DNA of 34,190 nt from the NCBI GenBank assembly GCA_949294555.1, contig CASFHP010000010.1:1-34190 (forward strand), written 5' to 3'. This DNA is from an uncultured Eubacteriales bacterium. GTDB lineage: Bacteria; Bacillota; Clostridia; TANB77; CAG-508. This document shows, piece after piece, positions 26,696 to 34,190 of this stretch. A program made the translations under genes and the position numbers. Position 1 is the first letter of the stretch, and every line of letters starts with the position of its first letter. The notes under the pieces were generated by a model. The model saw nothing but the letters and a program-made list of their open reading frames with translations. It did not search any database and was not told the origin of the DNA.

Positions 26696-27535
26696 TTACA
26701 TTTTCATTTGCAAATCCTGTAATCTGTATACTATATTCTCAGAAGCTCTTTTGACTTCTTCTATAAAAAACGCATTTCTATCTTCTGGATCTAAACCTTT
26801 TCTAAATCTCAAAAATAAATCTGGCACGCCTGCTTCTTCTGCTGCTTCAAAAAATAGTGTATTATATGGTAATGTTAAGATTTCATTTTTTTCTCCGATA
26901 TATCTAGATATATTTTTTGAATTATATTTTGAAAATTTATCATATCTTCCAACTAATAGAAGTGTTTTATTTGATTTTAATAATTGATTTTTTTCTTTTG
27001 CTTCTATAAATTTGTTAATACTTCCTAATCTTTGTGATAAGCTGACAATCAAAATGTCTGAATCACGTATGATTGCATTTCTTGATTCTTCATCTACATT
27101 ATTATCTAAATCTACAAATACTAAGTCATAATATTGATTTGCTGATTTTACAATATTAGGATACACGGTTTCTATTACAGCTCCATCTGCTGGTGGTGTT
27201 TCACATCCTAGAAGAATTTCAAATCTATCCTTAAAAACAACTCTTGTATAATTTGTAATAATATCTGGTGTAATTTTGTTACTTCTAATAACTCTTGCTA
27301 AACCTTCTACACCATTTTCAACTTCTAATGATGCATTTGGTCCAAATATTCCCAAGTTTCTCTTTTTCTTTTTTTGTTCCCAAAAGCAACGTTTTAATGC
27401 ATCTTCTCTATTTGTTGTGGATATTACCAATATTCGATAATTATGTTCTATCGCCATGTAAGTAGCAATTGCCGCTATTGACATTGTTTTACCAGTTTGT
27501 TCTTTGCTACTATTATAAAAGGTTACAATTGACAT
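26696..27535 (-). CDS. ParA/CpaE-like ATPase of the pilus operon
   Basis: This 279-residue protein starts MSIVTFYNSSKEQTGKTMSIAAI. SSKEQTGKTMS is a deviant ParA/MinD P-loop in which the usual KGGxGKT becomes KEQTGKT. The LVFVDLDNNVDEESR segment resembles the Walker B/switch region (an Asp-x-Asp). CpaE/TadZ-type proteins localise Tad machines at the membrane. The ribosome site lies within the end of the upstream gene (stop at 27538), which suggests coupled translation. ATPase activity is plausible but unproven. Confidence 0.7.
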   Translation of the reverse strand: MSIVTFYNSSKEQTGKTMSIAAIATYMAIEHNYRILVISTTNREDALKRCFWEQKKKKRNLGIFGPNASLEVENGVEGLARVIRSNKITPDIITNYTRVVFKDRFEILLGCETPPADGAVIETVYPNIVKSANQYYDLVFVDLDNNVDEESRNAIIRDSDILIVSLSQRLGSINKFIEAKEKNQLLKSNKTLLLVGRYDKFSKYNSKNISRYIGEKNEILTLPYNTLFFEAAEEAGVPDLFLRFRKGLDPEDRNAFFIEEVKRASENIVYRLQDLQMKM

Positions 27536-27537
27536 TT

Positions 27538-28236
27538 CTATACTCCTCTTTCTATGATTTTAACTGCCCTTCTTATTTGGTTTTCGCTTGTCTCACTCAA
27601 AATTTCTCCTGCAATATACACTAAACTATCTTTATATTGTGTGCTTAGTCTTTTAAATTTTATTTTTGCTACTCTTTGATTTTCAGCCAATACTGTCCAA
27701 TCTCCATTTTCTATAGGAAAATAAATTCTATATTCATTCCACATAACTTTATATCCTAAAGATAAGAAATTTAAGTAATCGTCTTCTTCTTTTAAAACTT
27801 CTCTTGCAAATAATATTTTTGTTAAATTCATTGGACTTTTTAAATTACTTAATATTTCTAATCCTCTTTTTAATGTGTATAAGTCAAATGCTGTAACAAA
27901 ATAATTTTTTGTATTTTCTGTTAGTTCAAAATTTTCAATTGCCTCTGCACTGTCAACATCGAGCAACATAATATCATAAGGTAATCCTTCTTTTTCAGTT
28001 ATCCCTAAATATTCTTTTATTTCATGCTCATTTTTAAATCCTACTGCAACATCTATATCTTCAAAATCTGTTATGTATGTAACTGTAGGATTTATAACTG
28101 GTACAACATATTTTGCTTTTTGGGTTATTGTTGAATCCACTACAATTACTTTTTTCTTCATAACTGTTAAGATTTTTGCAACATTAAGTATTAAATCTGT
28201 TTTGTCATACATCCCTATAAATCCTATCTTTTTCAT
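27538..28236 (-). CDS. ParA-fold protein with degenerate P-loop
   Basis: This 232-residue protein starts MKKIGFIGMYDKTDLILNVAKIL. The beginning follows the ParA/CpaE layout (beta-strand, loop, helix, then VIVVDSTI), but the loop GMYDKTDL lacks the lysine pair of a working Walker A. A DIMLLDVDSAEAIENF segment sits where Walker B would be. It may be a non-catalytic partner of the ATPase encoded next to it. GGAAAGG is upstream. It belongs to a two-gene set with 26696; function inferred from context only. Confidence 0.55.
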   Translation of the reverse strand: MKKIGFIGMYDKTDLILNVAKILTVMKKKVIVVDSTITQKAKYVVPVINPTVTYITDFEDIDVAVGFKNEHEIKEYLGITEKEGLPYDIMLLDVDSAEAIENFELTENTKNYFVTAFDLYTLKRGLEILSNLKSPMNLTKILFAREVLKEEDDYLNFLSLGYKVMWNEYRIYFPIENGDWTVLAENQRVAKIKFKRLSTQYKDSLVYIAGEILSETSENQIRRAVKIIERGV

Positions 28237-28252
28237 CGTTACATTTCCTTTC

Positions 28253-29185
28253 CTAATTTGTTGTCGTTGTTGTACTTGCAGCAGCTGCTGATAATCCTTC
28301 TAGATATTCTTGTCTTGTTGTAAGAGAATCTGTAATACTTTCAGTCATATTATTTTGTAAGTTTGATTCTGCATCATCTGTTGATGTTGCTGGGTTAAGA
28401 ACATCATTTCTTTGTTCTGTATTATATCTATTATATAAAGCTGTTCTTGCTTCTTCTACAATGTTTGGATTTGATTCAATTAATTGCATTACTTCGTAAT
28501 TTACTGGATATGTTGGTGTTGCTGCTTCTTGAATTCCTGGTTCTGTATATTTGTTTACATATAATTTTGCTCCGTTTACTCTAAATGCATCTACAATTGC
28601 GTTACTTAATAATAAGATTTCATCTTCACTTAATTCAATAGATATGGTATCTGTAGAATCCACACCTGCTATGTTTGGTATTTCTACTTGTTTTTTAGAA
28701 ACAACTATATAATCTGTTCCACCAGGTAACAATAGACGAACATCAACATAGTCACCTGTTACTAAATCTGTTGGTAACACAAACATATTATATTCTTGTT
28801 TTCTTACATCATTACCTGTTACTTCTTCATCTATGTATAGCATTTCTCTTGACAATACAGTTCCTGTTGTCATTGAAATTTTTGCTATCATAGCGCCATC
28901 TTCTGATGTTGGTAAATCTGAAGGTGTTAAATAATCTGTTGGTGCTGTTGAATTAATAACTTGTGTAATTGTAAAATCTGCTTGACTTACTTCTTCCCCT
29001 GAATCAACATCCCTATTTAATGTATATACTGTTACATATGATGCCTCTAATTCTTGTTCCTCTCGTCTCATGTTCATTAATTGTAGCATTAAAAACGCGA
29101 TAATTGCTCCTGTTATGATTAACATCAATAACATTCCTAATAAAAATGAATTTCTTGCTTTTCTTTGCATTGGATTTGTTGCCAT
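28253..29185 (-). CDS. CpaB/SAF-domain-like pilus assembly protein
   Basis: This 310-residue protein has a cytosolic head, one membrane helix (LGMLLMLIITGAIIAFLMLQL) and an extracytoplasmic SAF-like domain. TLNRDVDSGEEVSQADFT and the later LPTDLVTGDYVDVRLLLPGG match the CpaB/RcpC pattern found in Tad operons. Poly-Ala/Thr (AAAASTTTTTN) ends the protein. The ribosome site GGGAGG precedes ATG 29185. It is the first gene of the operon, with a good promoter upstream. In diderms CpaB works with the secretin; in a monoderm the role is less clear. Confidence 0.75.
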   Translation of the reverse strand: MATNPMQRKARNSFLLGMLLMLIITGAIIAFLMLQLMNMRREEQELEASYVTVYTLNRDVDSGEEVSQADFTITQVINSTAPTDYLTPSDLPTSEDGAMIAKISMTTGTVLSREMLYIDEEVTGNDVRKQEYNMFVLPTDLVTGDYVDVRLLLPGGTDYIVVSKKQVEIPNIAGVDSTDTISIELSEDEILLLSNAIVDAFRVNGAKLYVNKYTEPGIQEAATPTYPVNYEVMQLIESNPNIVEEARTALYNRYNTEQRNDVLNPATSTDDAESNLQNNMTESITDSLTTRQEYLEGLSAAAASTTTTTN

Positions 29186-29245
29186 TACAAATTCCTCCCT
29201 TTATCTTTATTTTTGTACATTTTTTTACAAATTTCCATCTCTTTT

Positions 29246-29274
29246 ATTTTAACGCATTCCTTTTCCAAAATCAA
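29246..29274 (-). promoter_or_regulatory. Putative sigma-A promoter of the pilus operon
   Basis: On the minus strand TTGATT (29269-29274) and TAAAAT (29246-29251) are separated by 17 bases, about 60 bases before the CpaB-like start. Upstream lies a run of ACAAAAATATTACAAA-like repeats (29310-29355). Confidence 0.55.
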
Positions 29275-29349
29275 TGGAAACAGTTACTGTTATTAAAAAT
29301 TAATATCTTTGTAATATTTTTGTAACTTTTTTGTAATATTTTTGTGATG

Positions 29350-30222
29350 TTACAAAATATATTTTTCTAAAACTTTTGCCACCCCATCTTGATCGTTCGT
29401 ATCTGTAACATATTGTGCTAGTGCTTTTATTTCAGGACTACTCTCTCTCATTGCTACACCTAATCCTGCATTTTCTATCATTTTTTTATCATTCAAATTA
29501 TCACCAATTGCCATAACATCATCTTGAGTTAACTCAAGTTTTTCCATCAAAAATTTTACCGCATACCATTTATCTACTTTATCTGCTGAAATTTCTGTGT
29601 AGTAATATTCTACAGGTATTTCTTCTGTTCCTTGTTTTATAACTTTTTTTGACATGTGCGAGACTTCTAAAACATCAATTCCACTTATATCTTTTAACTT
29701 TTTGATAATTGCGTGAAATATACTGCTATTTTGATCACATATCGTAATTTTTAAAAATGGTTCTTTATCAGCATTTTTTACATATTCATACATATTTTTG
29801 ACAATGCTAATATTGGTCTTTTTATTTTCTTCCTTTTTCAGGTTTTCTTTATAATAATACAAAACATTATATTTTAGATTGGGTGTTAAAATCGTTTTGT
29901 CTGTATATACATTGTATGCAATACTATTTTCTTCACATATTTTAATGATTTCTAACACTTTTTCTTTCTTCATAAAATTTTCATATAAAATGTTATCATT
30001 TTTTATATCATAAACTAATGCACCATTTCCAGCTATTAAATATGTTTCACTTCCAATTTCTTTTGCAATTGCTTTTATAGAATCCATTGGTCTTCCAGAA
30101 GCCAAAACAATATTTACACCTTTACTGATACATTTTTCGACAACTTCCTTGGTTTTTTTACTAATTTCTCCATAACGATTTAGCATGGTTCCATCTAAAT
30201 CAATAACAATTAATTGATACAT
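29350..30222 (-). CDS. Cof-type HAD-superfamily phosphatase
   Basis: This 290-residue protein carries the HAD motifs: IDLDGTML (nucleophile Asp and following Asp) at residues 7-14, LASGRPMDS (motif II), and GDNLNDKKMIENAG (motif III/IV). A cap domain with the Cof/YidA layout lies between them. Members dephosphorylate sugar phosphates and related small molecules; the substrate here cannot be told from sequence. TAAGGAAG is upstream. It is a stand-alone gene between the pilus operon and the SASP gene. Confidence 0.88.
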   Translation of the reverse strand: MYQLIVIDLDGTMLNRYGEISKKTKEVVEKCISKGVNIVLASGRPMDSIKAIAKEIGSETYLIAGNGALVYDIKNDNILYENFMKKEKVLEIIKICEENSIAYNVYTDKTILTPNLKYNVLYYYKENLKKEENKKTNISIVKNMYEYVKNADKEPFLKITICDQNSSIFHAIIKKLKDISGIDVLEVSHMSKKVIKQGTEEIPVEYYYTEISADKVDKWYAVKFLMEKLELTQDDVMAIGDNLNDKKMIENAGLGVAMRESSPEIKALAQYVTDTNDQDGVAKVLEKYIL

Positions 30223-30446
30223 GTTTCGCTAACACTTCCTTAAATCAATTTAGTTGGAAAAGAATAAATTTTTTCAATATTCTTTTTTATTTTACTTTTT
30301 ATTATATATATTTTTATTTTTCGATGTCAATATATTTTTTTGATTTGAAAAAATTTCCTGTTTATTTTTTGGATTATTGCAAATCCTAGTATTAGAAAAA
30401 GCGATAGTTTTTTCTTAAAAAGTATATATACTGGAGGTGAATAACA

Positions 30447-30644
30447 ATGGCAAATAACAGTAATAAAAAATTAGTTCCAGAAGCAATGAGCGCTTTAGAT
30501 AAATTCAAATATGAAGTAGCTAGCGAAGTAGGTGTTAATTTAAAAGATGGATACAATGGAGACATCTCAGCTAAAGATGCTGGTAAAATAGGTGGTAACA
30601 TGGTTAGAAAATTAATTCAACAAGCTGAACAACAAATGAAATAG
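30447..30644 (+). CDS. Alpha/beta-type small acid-soluble spore protein
   Basis: This 65-residue protein starts MANNSNKKLVPEAMSALDKFKYEVASEVGV, matching the alpha/beta SASP family that coats spore DNA. The GPR site pattern is present: KYEVASE, with the cut expected after the first Glu. The second half (LKDGYNGDISAKDAGKIGG) also matches. The ribosome site GGAGGTGA is strong. Expression is expected to be forespore-specific, although I could not identify a clean sigma-G box. The protease that would cut it (gpr) is in the same window. Confidence 0.95.
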   Translation: MANNSNKKLVPEAMSALDKFKYEVASEVGVNLKDGYNGDISAKDAGKIGGNMVRKLIQQAEQQMK

Positions 30645-30730
30645 TTGTTTTACACCTTTTATACACGCGTTATGCATTTTAGGCAGAAAGTTAAATTTTG
30701 TTTTTATTTATTTTATTTTAAAATACATAA

Positions 30731-30758
30731 AGGCAGGATTTGATTTCCTGCCTTTTTT
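30731..30758 (+). terminator. Terminator after the SASP gene
   Basis: AGGCAGGA (30731-30738) and TCCTGCCT (30746-30753) form a short hairpin followed by a T run. Confidence 0.8.
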
Positions 30759-30764
30759 AATTTC

Positions 30765-30970
30765 ATTAAAAAAAGGCAACTATTGCACAGAAAAATTGCT
30801 TTGCAATTTTTCGCGTCGACAAATCTTTACGCTTTTTCGAGAACTTAATAAATATCACCTATTTTAATAAATTTATAGTTTGTTCTCTCAAATCGAGATT
30901 TGTCCATATTTCTTTATTAAAAAAAGTAAACATTGCACAGAAAAATTGCTTCGCAATTTTCTGTGCAATG
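30765..30970. repeat. Repeated hairpin block, MITE-like
   Basis: Two copies of a segment of about 46 bases with ATTGCACAGAAAAATTGCTT (30765-30811 and 30916-30961) flank an imperfect inverted repeat (GACAAATCT at 30818 with AGATTTGTC at 30896). The second copy extends into a near-perfect hairpin (30931-30970) directly after the stop of the gene at 30973, where it may act as that gene's terminator. No ORF is visible. Confidence 0.6.
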
Positions 30971-30972
30971 CT

Positions 30973-32430
30973 TTATATGTGAATTAAAACGTATAAAGTG
31001 TCTTCTGTGTTGTAAAATTGTAATTCTTCATCTGTTTGCTCAAAATGTTCATTGATAAATTCATCTGTAAAATCTTGAACAGCAGACTCTATCACTCTTC
31101 CTGTATAAAATTGAAGTGTTCGTATTGTATATAATCCTATAATAGAATAAGAATTTTCTCTTACTAATTCACTGTATTTTTCTATATTTTCTCCATTTCC
31201 TACATGACGCATTCCTAATTTCGTGATTGTTATTCCTTGTTCTTCTAGTCTTTCAATCTCTGTTTCAATTGCTTGTGAAAATTTTTCATCTATTCTATTT
31301 GCCAATTTTAAATCATAGGTACTTTTAAAAATAGAAACTATGGTAATTATAAAATATATAATCATAATTGCTATTATAAAATTTTTATACCACTTGCTTT
31401 TCGTTTCTCCAAAATTATTGCAATATATATATATTACTATGCCACTAATAGCTTGTCCTATTACATATGCGACTCTTGGTGCTTTTGATATATCTTGTAT
31501 TGGTAACATAATCAGTAAACTAAATATGTGCATTAAAAAAATAAATAGTACATTTGCTGAAAATGGTAGTATTTTTTTTTGAATTCCTACTATTATTGAA
31601 ATTATTAGTATAATCATACTTAAAGCTATCCATATATATGGTGGAAATAGTTTAAATGTATAGAATATGACAGTATGCATTGTATATAAATTCGTTTTTA
31701 TTCTTTGTATAAAATTTATTTCTGCAAGTCTACCTGATATTTCCATTCCTGTTATTACTGGTACTAAATTAACAAGTATTACACTAATTACAGCAGAAAT
31801 AAAAATGCAAATGGCACAAGGCAAAATTCTCTTGAAAAATTCTTTATTAATCCCTTTACTCTCCAATATAGTAATTAATGCAGCTGTTGCTATAAATACA
31901 GGAATTGTTCCCTGATAACAAATAATTCCTAATAACGTTAAGATAAATCCAATCTTCCAGTGCCTTTCTATAACAATTTTCTTACTAGCAATAATAAAAC
32001 ATAAAATACTTAGCGAAATCACAAAACTGTCTACAAATTGGAATATATCTACAACAATAAAATTGAATATGTATGTGTAACTTAATAAAAAAGTAAATAT
32101 TTTTGTTTTCTTCGTATCACTTTTTTTATATCTTGTAATACATTCATATATTTGTACCACAGCTACCGATAAAATAAAAATAGAAAGAATTAAACTAATA
32201 ATATGCATTGTTTTAATTGAAGGATTAAATATTCCTACAATCACAAAGATGATTGCAGAAATAAATCTTCCATCCCTGATATAGGCATCTTTTGTTGCAT
32301 AATCTGTATACCCTTGAAAATAAATTCTTTCAGTATCTACTGAATAATATCCTGTTAAGAAAAAGCATGAAATTCCTATCGATATAATTACACTAATCGC
32401 AAATATAATAATTTTTGTTTTTTTGCTCAT
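30973..32430 (-). CDS. GtrII-like multi-pass membrane glycosyltransferase
   Basis: This 485-residue protein has an N-terminal membrane helix and about ten further hydrophobic segments. Near residue 45 it has YATKDAYIRDGRFISA, similar to the DGR-containing loop in the GtrII glucosyltransferase family (C-type membrane glycosyltransferases using a lipid-linked sugar). The C-terminal 100 or so residues form an extracytoplasmic tail. The ribosome site GAGGT is upstream. The sugar and the acceptor are unknown. A hairpin (32458-32479) with a TATAAT-like box lies just upstream. Confidence 0.7.
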   Translation of the reverse strand: MSKKTKIIIFAISVIISIGISCFFLTGYYSVDTERIYFQGYTDYATKDAYIRDGRFISAIIFVIVGIFNPSIKTMHIISLILSIFILSVAVVQIYECITRYKKSDTKKTKIFTFLLSYTYIFNFIVVDIFQFVDSFVISLSILCFIIASKKIVIERHWKIGFILTLLGIICYQGTIPVFIATAALITILESKGINKEFFKRILPCAICIFISAVISVILVNLVPVITGMEISGRLAEINFIQRIKTNLYTMHTVIFYTFKLFPPYIWIALSMIILIISIIVGIQKKILPFSANVLFIFLMHIFSLLIMLPIQDISKAPRVAYVIGQAISGIVIYIYCNNFGETKSKWYKNFIIAIMIIYFIITIVSIFKSTYDLKLANRIDEKFSQAIETEIERLEEQGITITKLGMRHVGNGENIEKYSELVRENSYSIIGLYTIRTLQFYTGRVIESAVQDFTDEFINEHFEQTDEELQFYNTEDTLYVLIHI

Positions 32431-32457
32431 TTTTCTTTACCTCATACTATAATTATA

Positions 32458-32479
32458 GCTAACCCTATTGCGGGTTAGC
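32458..32479. terminator. Hairpin between hpf and the GtrII-like gene
   Basis: GCTAACCC (32458-32465) and GGGTTAGC (32472-32479) are perfect eight-base arms. On the minus strand no long T run follows, so it may be a weak terminator for hpf or a leader hairpin of the next gene. Confidence 0.5.
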
Positions 32480-32487
32480 CTTGCTTT

Positions 32488-33015
32488 TTATGCCTCTGGT
32501 TCTACTAAACCATAATTTTTTCCATCTTTTAATTTATGTATAACATTTACTTTTCCAGTTTCTACATTAATAAATGTTAAGAAATTATGTGTTGGTTTTT
32601 CTTGTAGTTTTAATACAGCATCTTCTGGTAACATTGGTTTAATTTCATAATATGAAGTTTTGATAATTTCATCTGTAATTTCTGAAACTTTATCATCCGA
32701 AACATCCATTGTTTTGATGCTACCTTCTCTTAGCATTTTTTCTCTTTTTGTTTTTACTTTTCTAATTTGTCCTTCCAAAATATCAATATCTTTATCTATA
32801 GATGCATACATATCTTTGTCTTCTGTTACTGCTCTGTATCTTTCTCCAGCAGCTAATACACAGATTTCTGCAATTTGTTCGTTTTTCTCTGTTCTTAATG
32901 TAACATCTGCTTCTGCATCTTCAAAATATTTATCAATTCTGTCTAATTTTTTTTCAACATAATCGTTTATTGCTTCTGTTATCTTTAGTTCCTTTCCTGT
33001 TATTTTGATTTTCAT
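32488..33015 (-). CDS. hpf: Ribosome hibernation promoting factor, long form
   Basis: This 175-residue protein has an N-terminal S30AE domain (MKIKITGKELKITEAINDYV) and a C-terminal dimerisation domain (YEIKPMLPEDAVLKL, followed by HNFLTFINVETGKVNVI and DGKNYGLVEPEA). Long-form HPF makes 100S ribosome dimers in stationary phase in Firmicutes. GGGAGAG precedes ATG 33015. It appears to be its own unit downstream of recO. Confidence 0.95.
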   Translation of the reverse strand: MKIKITGKELKITEAINDYVEKKLDRIDKYFEDAEADVTLRTEKNEQIAEICVLAAGERYRAVTEDKDMYASIDKDIDILEGQIRKVKTKREKMLREGSIKTMDVSDDKVSEITDEIIKTSYYEIKPMLPEDAVLKLQEKPTHNFLTFINVETGKVNVIHKLKDGKNYGLVEPEA

Positions 33016-33108
33016 AAAAAATCTCTCCCTTCTTCTTTTATAGTATTATATTTTGCTATATGGTTATTATATATGTTATTTTTGTTTTTTTCAACCTTTT
33101 TTTTAATA

Positions 33109-33837
33109 TTAAAATATTTCTTCTAACTTATACTCTCTTTCCATTTTTTCGTTAAAAAATATTTTGGTAATTAGCTTAAATTCTTCTAGTGCTTCATTTT
33201 TCAAATTAAAGGAAAAGACTTTTTTAGCTGGAGCGGTGATAGTATATTTGATTGCATTTTCTGTACTTTGCGACATTGTTAATGCTGATTTATCTTGCCT
33301 TCCACAAGCTTCACATTTAAAACCATTGTCCTTTATACTAAAATATTGTAAATTTTCTTTTTCTTTACAATTAACACATCCTGCTACTCTTGGGGTATAG
33401 CCCAAGATGGTTAATAATCGCATTTGAAAAATGCTAACAATTAAATCTTTATCTTTTTCTGTTTCTGCTAACATATACAAGGCATTCAAATACAATTGTA
33501 ATATTCTATAACAATTTTCGTTCTCTTCTGTTACGTCTTGTACAATTTTGTTTAAATACATTGCATATTTTAATTTTTCTAAATCTGTTCTAAGTTTATA
33601 AAACATTTCGATTGTTTCACAAGAATTGATATGATATGTACTTGTTCCTTGATATAATAAATATTCTCCAAAGCAAAAAAGTTGTGTTCCTGCTAAGAGA
33701 GCACTTTTCGGTCTTCTTGCTCCCTTAGCAGAACATGAAATTTTTCCAAAATTTGGGGTCAACATTGTTAGCATTTTGTCATAGTCTCCCATATTATTTT
33801 CTGCCAATATAATTCCTTTTACTTTTACTGTTGCCAT
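33109..33837 (-). CDS. recO: DNA repair protein RecO
   Basis: This 242-residue protein has an N-terminal OB-fold (VKVKGIILAENNMGDYDKMLTML) and a C-terminal helical part with the zinc-site cysteines (CVNCKEKENL and KCEACGRQDK). RecO loads RecA on SSB-coated DNA with RecR. The start lies two bases after the yqzL stop, so they are probably co-transcribed. In CGRQ the Arg is an AGG codon followed by C, read in frame. Confidence 0.92.
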   Translation of the reverse strand: MATVKVKGIILAENNMGDYDKMLTMLTPNFGKISCSAKGARRPKSALLAGTQLFCFGEYLLYQGTSTYHINSCETIEMFYKLRTDLEKLKYAMYLNKIVQDVTEENENCYRILQLYLNALYMLAETEKDKDLIVSIFQMRLLTILGYTPRVAGCVNCKEKENLQYFSIKDNGFKCEACGRQDKSALTMSQSTENAIKYTITAPAKKVFSFNLKNEALEEFKLITKIFFNEKMEREYKLEEIF

Positions 33838-33839
33838 GT

Positions 33840-34001
33840 CTATTTTTGCTCCTTATTCACAAAATTTCCTTGTGCAGTTTCCTCTTTAACTTGTGAATTC
33901 CCTTCTAATGTATTTTCTATCGTTTCAATTTGTTTTAATTCTAAATACGTATTGATATCTCCTGTATTTTTAAACGTTTCCCATGCAATCTTTTTTATCA
34001 T
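33840..34001 (-). CDS. yqzL: YqzL-family small protein
   Basis: This 53-residue ORF starts MIKKIAWETFKNTGDINTYL and ends at the recO start. The W-x2-F-x3-G-x2-x-x-YL pattern and its place between era and recO match the YqzL family, whose function is unknown; the era-yqzL-recO order is seen in Bacillus. AGATGATAG lies upstream, a weak ribosome site. Confidence 0.8.
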   Translation of the reverse strand: MIKKIAWETFKNTGDINTYLELKQIETIENTLEGNSQVKEETAQGNFVNKEQK

Positions 34002-34067
34002 GTGCTATCATCTCCAATTTTTAGTTTTCCTTATTATCTTTTGCAATTTTGCATTTATTATGCAATA

Positions 34068-34190
34068 TTATTGTAATTTAAATTTGTTGACAATTGTTGG
34101 ATTATCCAACCAATCTTCTTTTACTTTTACCCATGTTTTCAAATTAATTTTTACACCAAAATTTTCTTCCATGTCGATTCTTGCTGCTCT
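34068..34190 (-). CDS. era: GTPase Era, C-terminal fragment
   Basis: The open frame at the right edge encodes 40 residues ending in the Era KH-domain tail: ARIDMEENFGVKINLKTWVK, then VKEDWLDNPTIV. The rest lies outside the window. Era is a ribosome-assembly GTPase that binds 16S rRNA. The era-yqzL-recO order supports the call. Confidence 0.85.
   Translation of the reverse strand, partial: RAARIDMEENFGVKINLKTWVKVKEDWLDNPTIVNKFKLQ

Noticed and set aside
1..34190. CRISPR array, tRNA or rRNA genes, prophage
   Set aside because: No regularly spaced direct repeats, no cloverleaf with a CCA-type end, no rRNA-like segment and no phage genes were seen.

Overview
The window looks like the chromosome of a low-GC, endospore-forming, monoderm Firmicute, most likely an uncultured member of the Clostridia. 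Support comes from strongly A/T-biased codons, AGGAGG-type ribosome sites, and sporulation genes (gpr, spoIVB, an alpha/beta SASP gene, a ytxC-like gene, spoVG). There is also Firmicutes-type order at the right edge (era, yqzL, recO). All of this is read from the sequence and family knowledge; no database search was run.

Layout: 1-1038 is a prepilin-like gene that leaves the window at its 3' end. 1470-4230 holds a DUF4912 protein with a Lys/Thr/Ser-rich tail and a GH57 glucan branching enzyme. An inverted-repeat (MITE-like) element of about 330 bp follows, then ytxC. 5638-14198 is a leftward block: a membrane-anchored unknown protein, gpr, a probable pth-rng-rimO-uvrA operon, and spoVG. murC (+) and spoIVB (-) converge on a 48-bp-arm palindrome that supplies the last codons of both genes. 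17371-29185 is a leftward operon for a Tad/type IV pilus-like machine. It encodes, in transcription order, a CpaB/SAF protein, two ParA/CpaE-like proteins, a CpaF ATPase, a joined TadB/TadC protein, and seven small or medium single-pass pilin-like proteins. 29350-34190 carries a Cof-type phosphatase, the SASP gene, a GtrII-like membrane protein, hpf, recO, yqzL and the end of era.

The main observation is recoding. Four genes, all connected with the pilus or prepilins, are interrupted by exactly one extra base. In each the reading frame is restored if one nucleotide is skipped just before GGA. Three of the four sites (17906-17908, 23403-23405, 25529-25531) have CGG as the zero-frame codon and CGGA as the quartet. 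By my reading CGG is otherwise absent in frame from the window, apart from two copies in the mirrored ends of murC and spoIVB. One site lies inside the CpaF Walker A motif, so the position and the required glycine are fixed there. The fourth site (598-600) uses AGG and is weaker, because AGG is read normally elsewhere, including once before A. I infer +1 frameshifting, or quadruplet decoding, at a rare or hungry CGG codon; sequencing error and gene decay are the alternatives.
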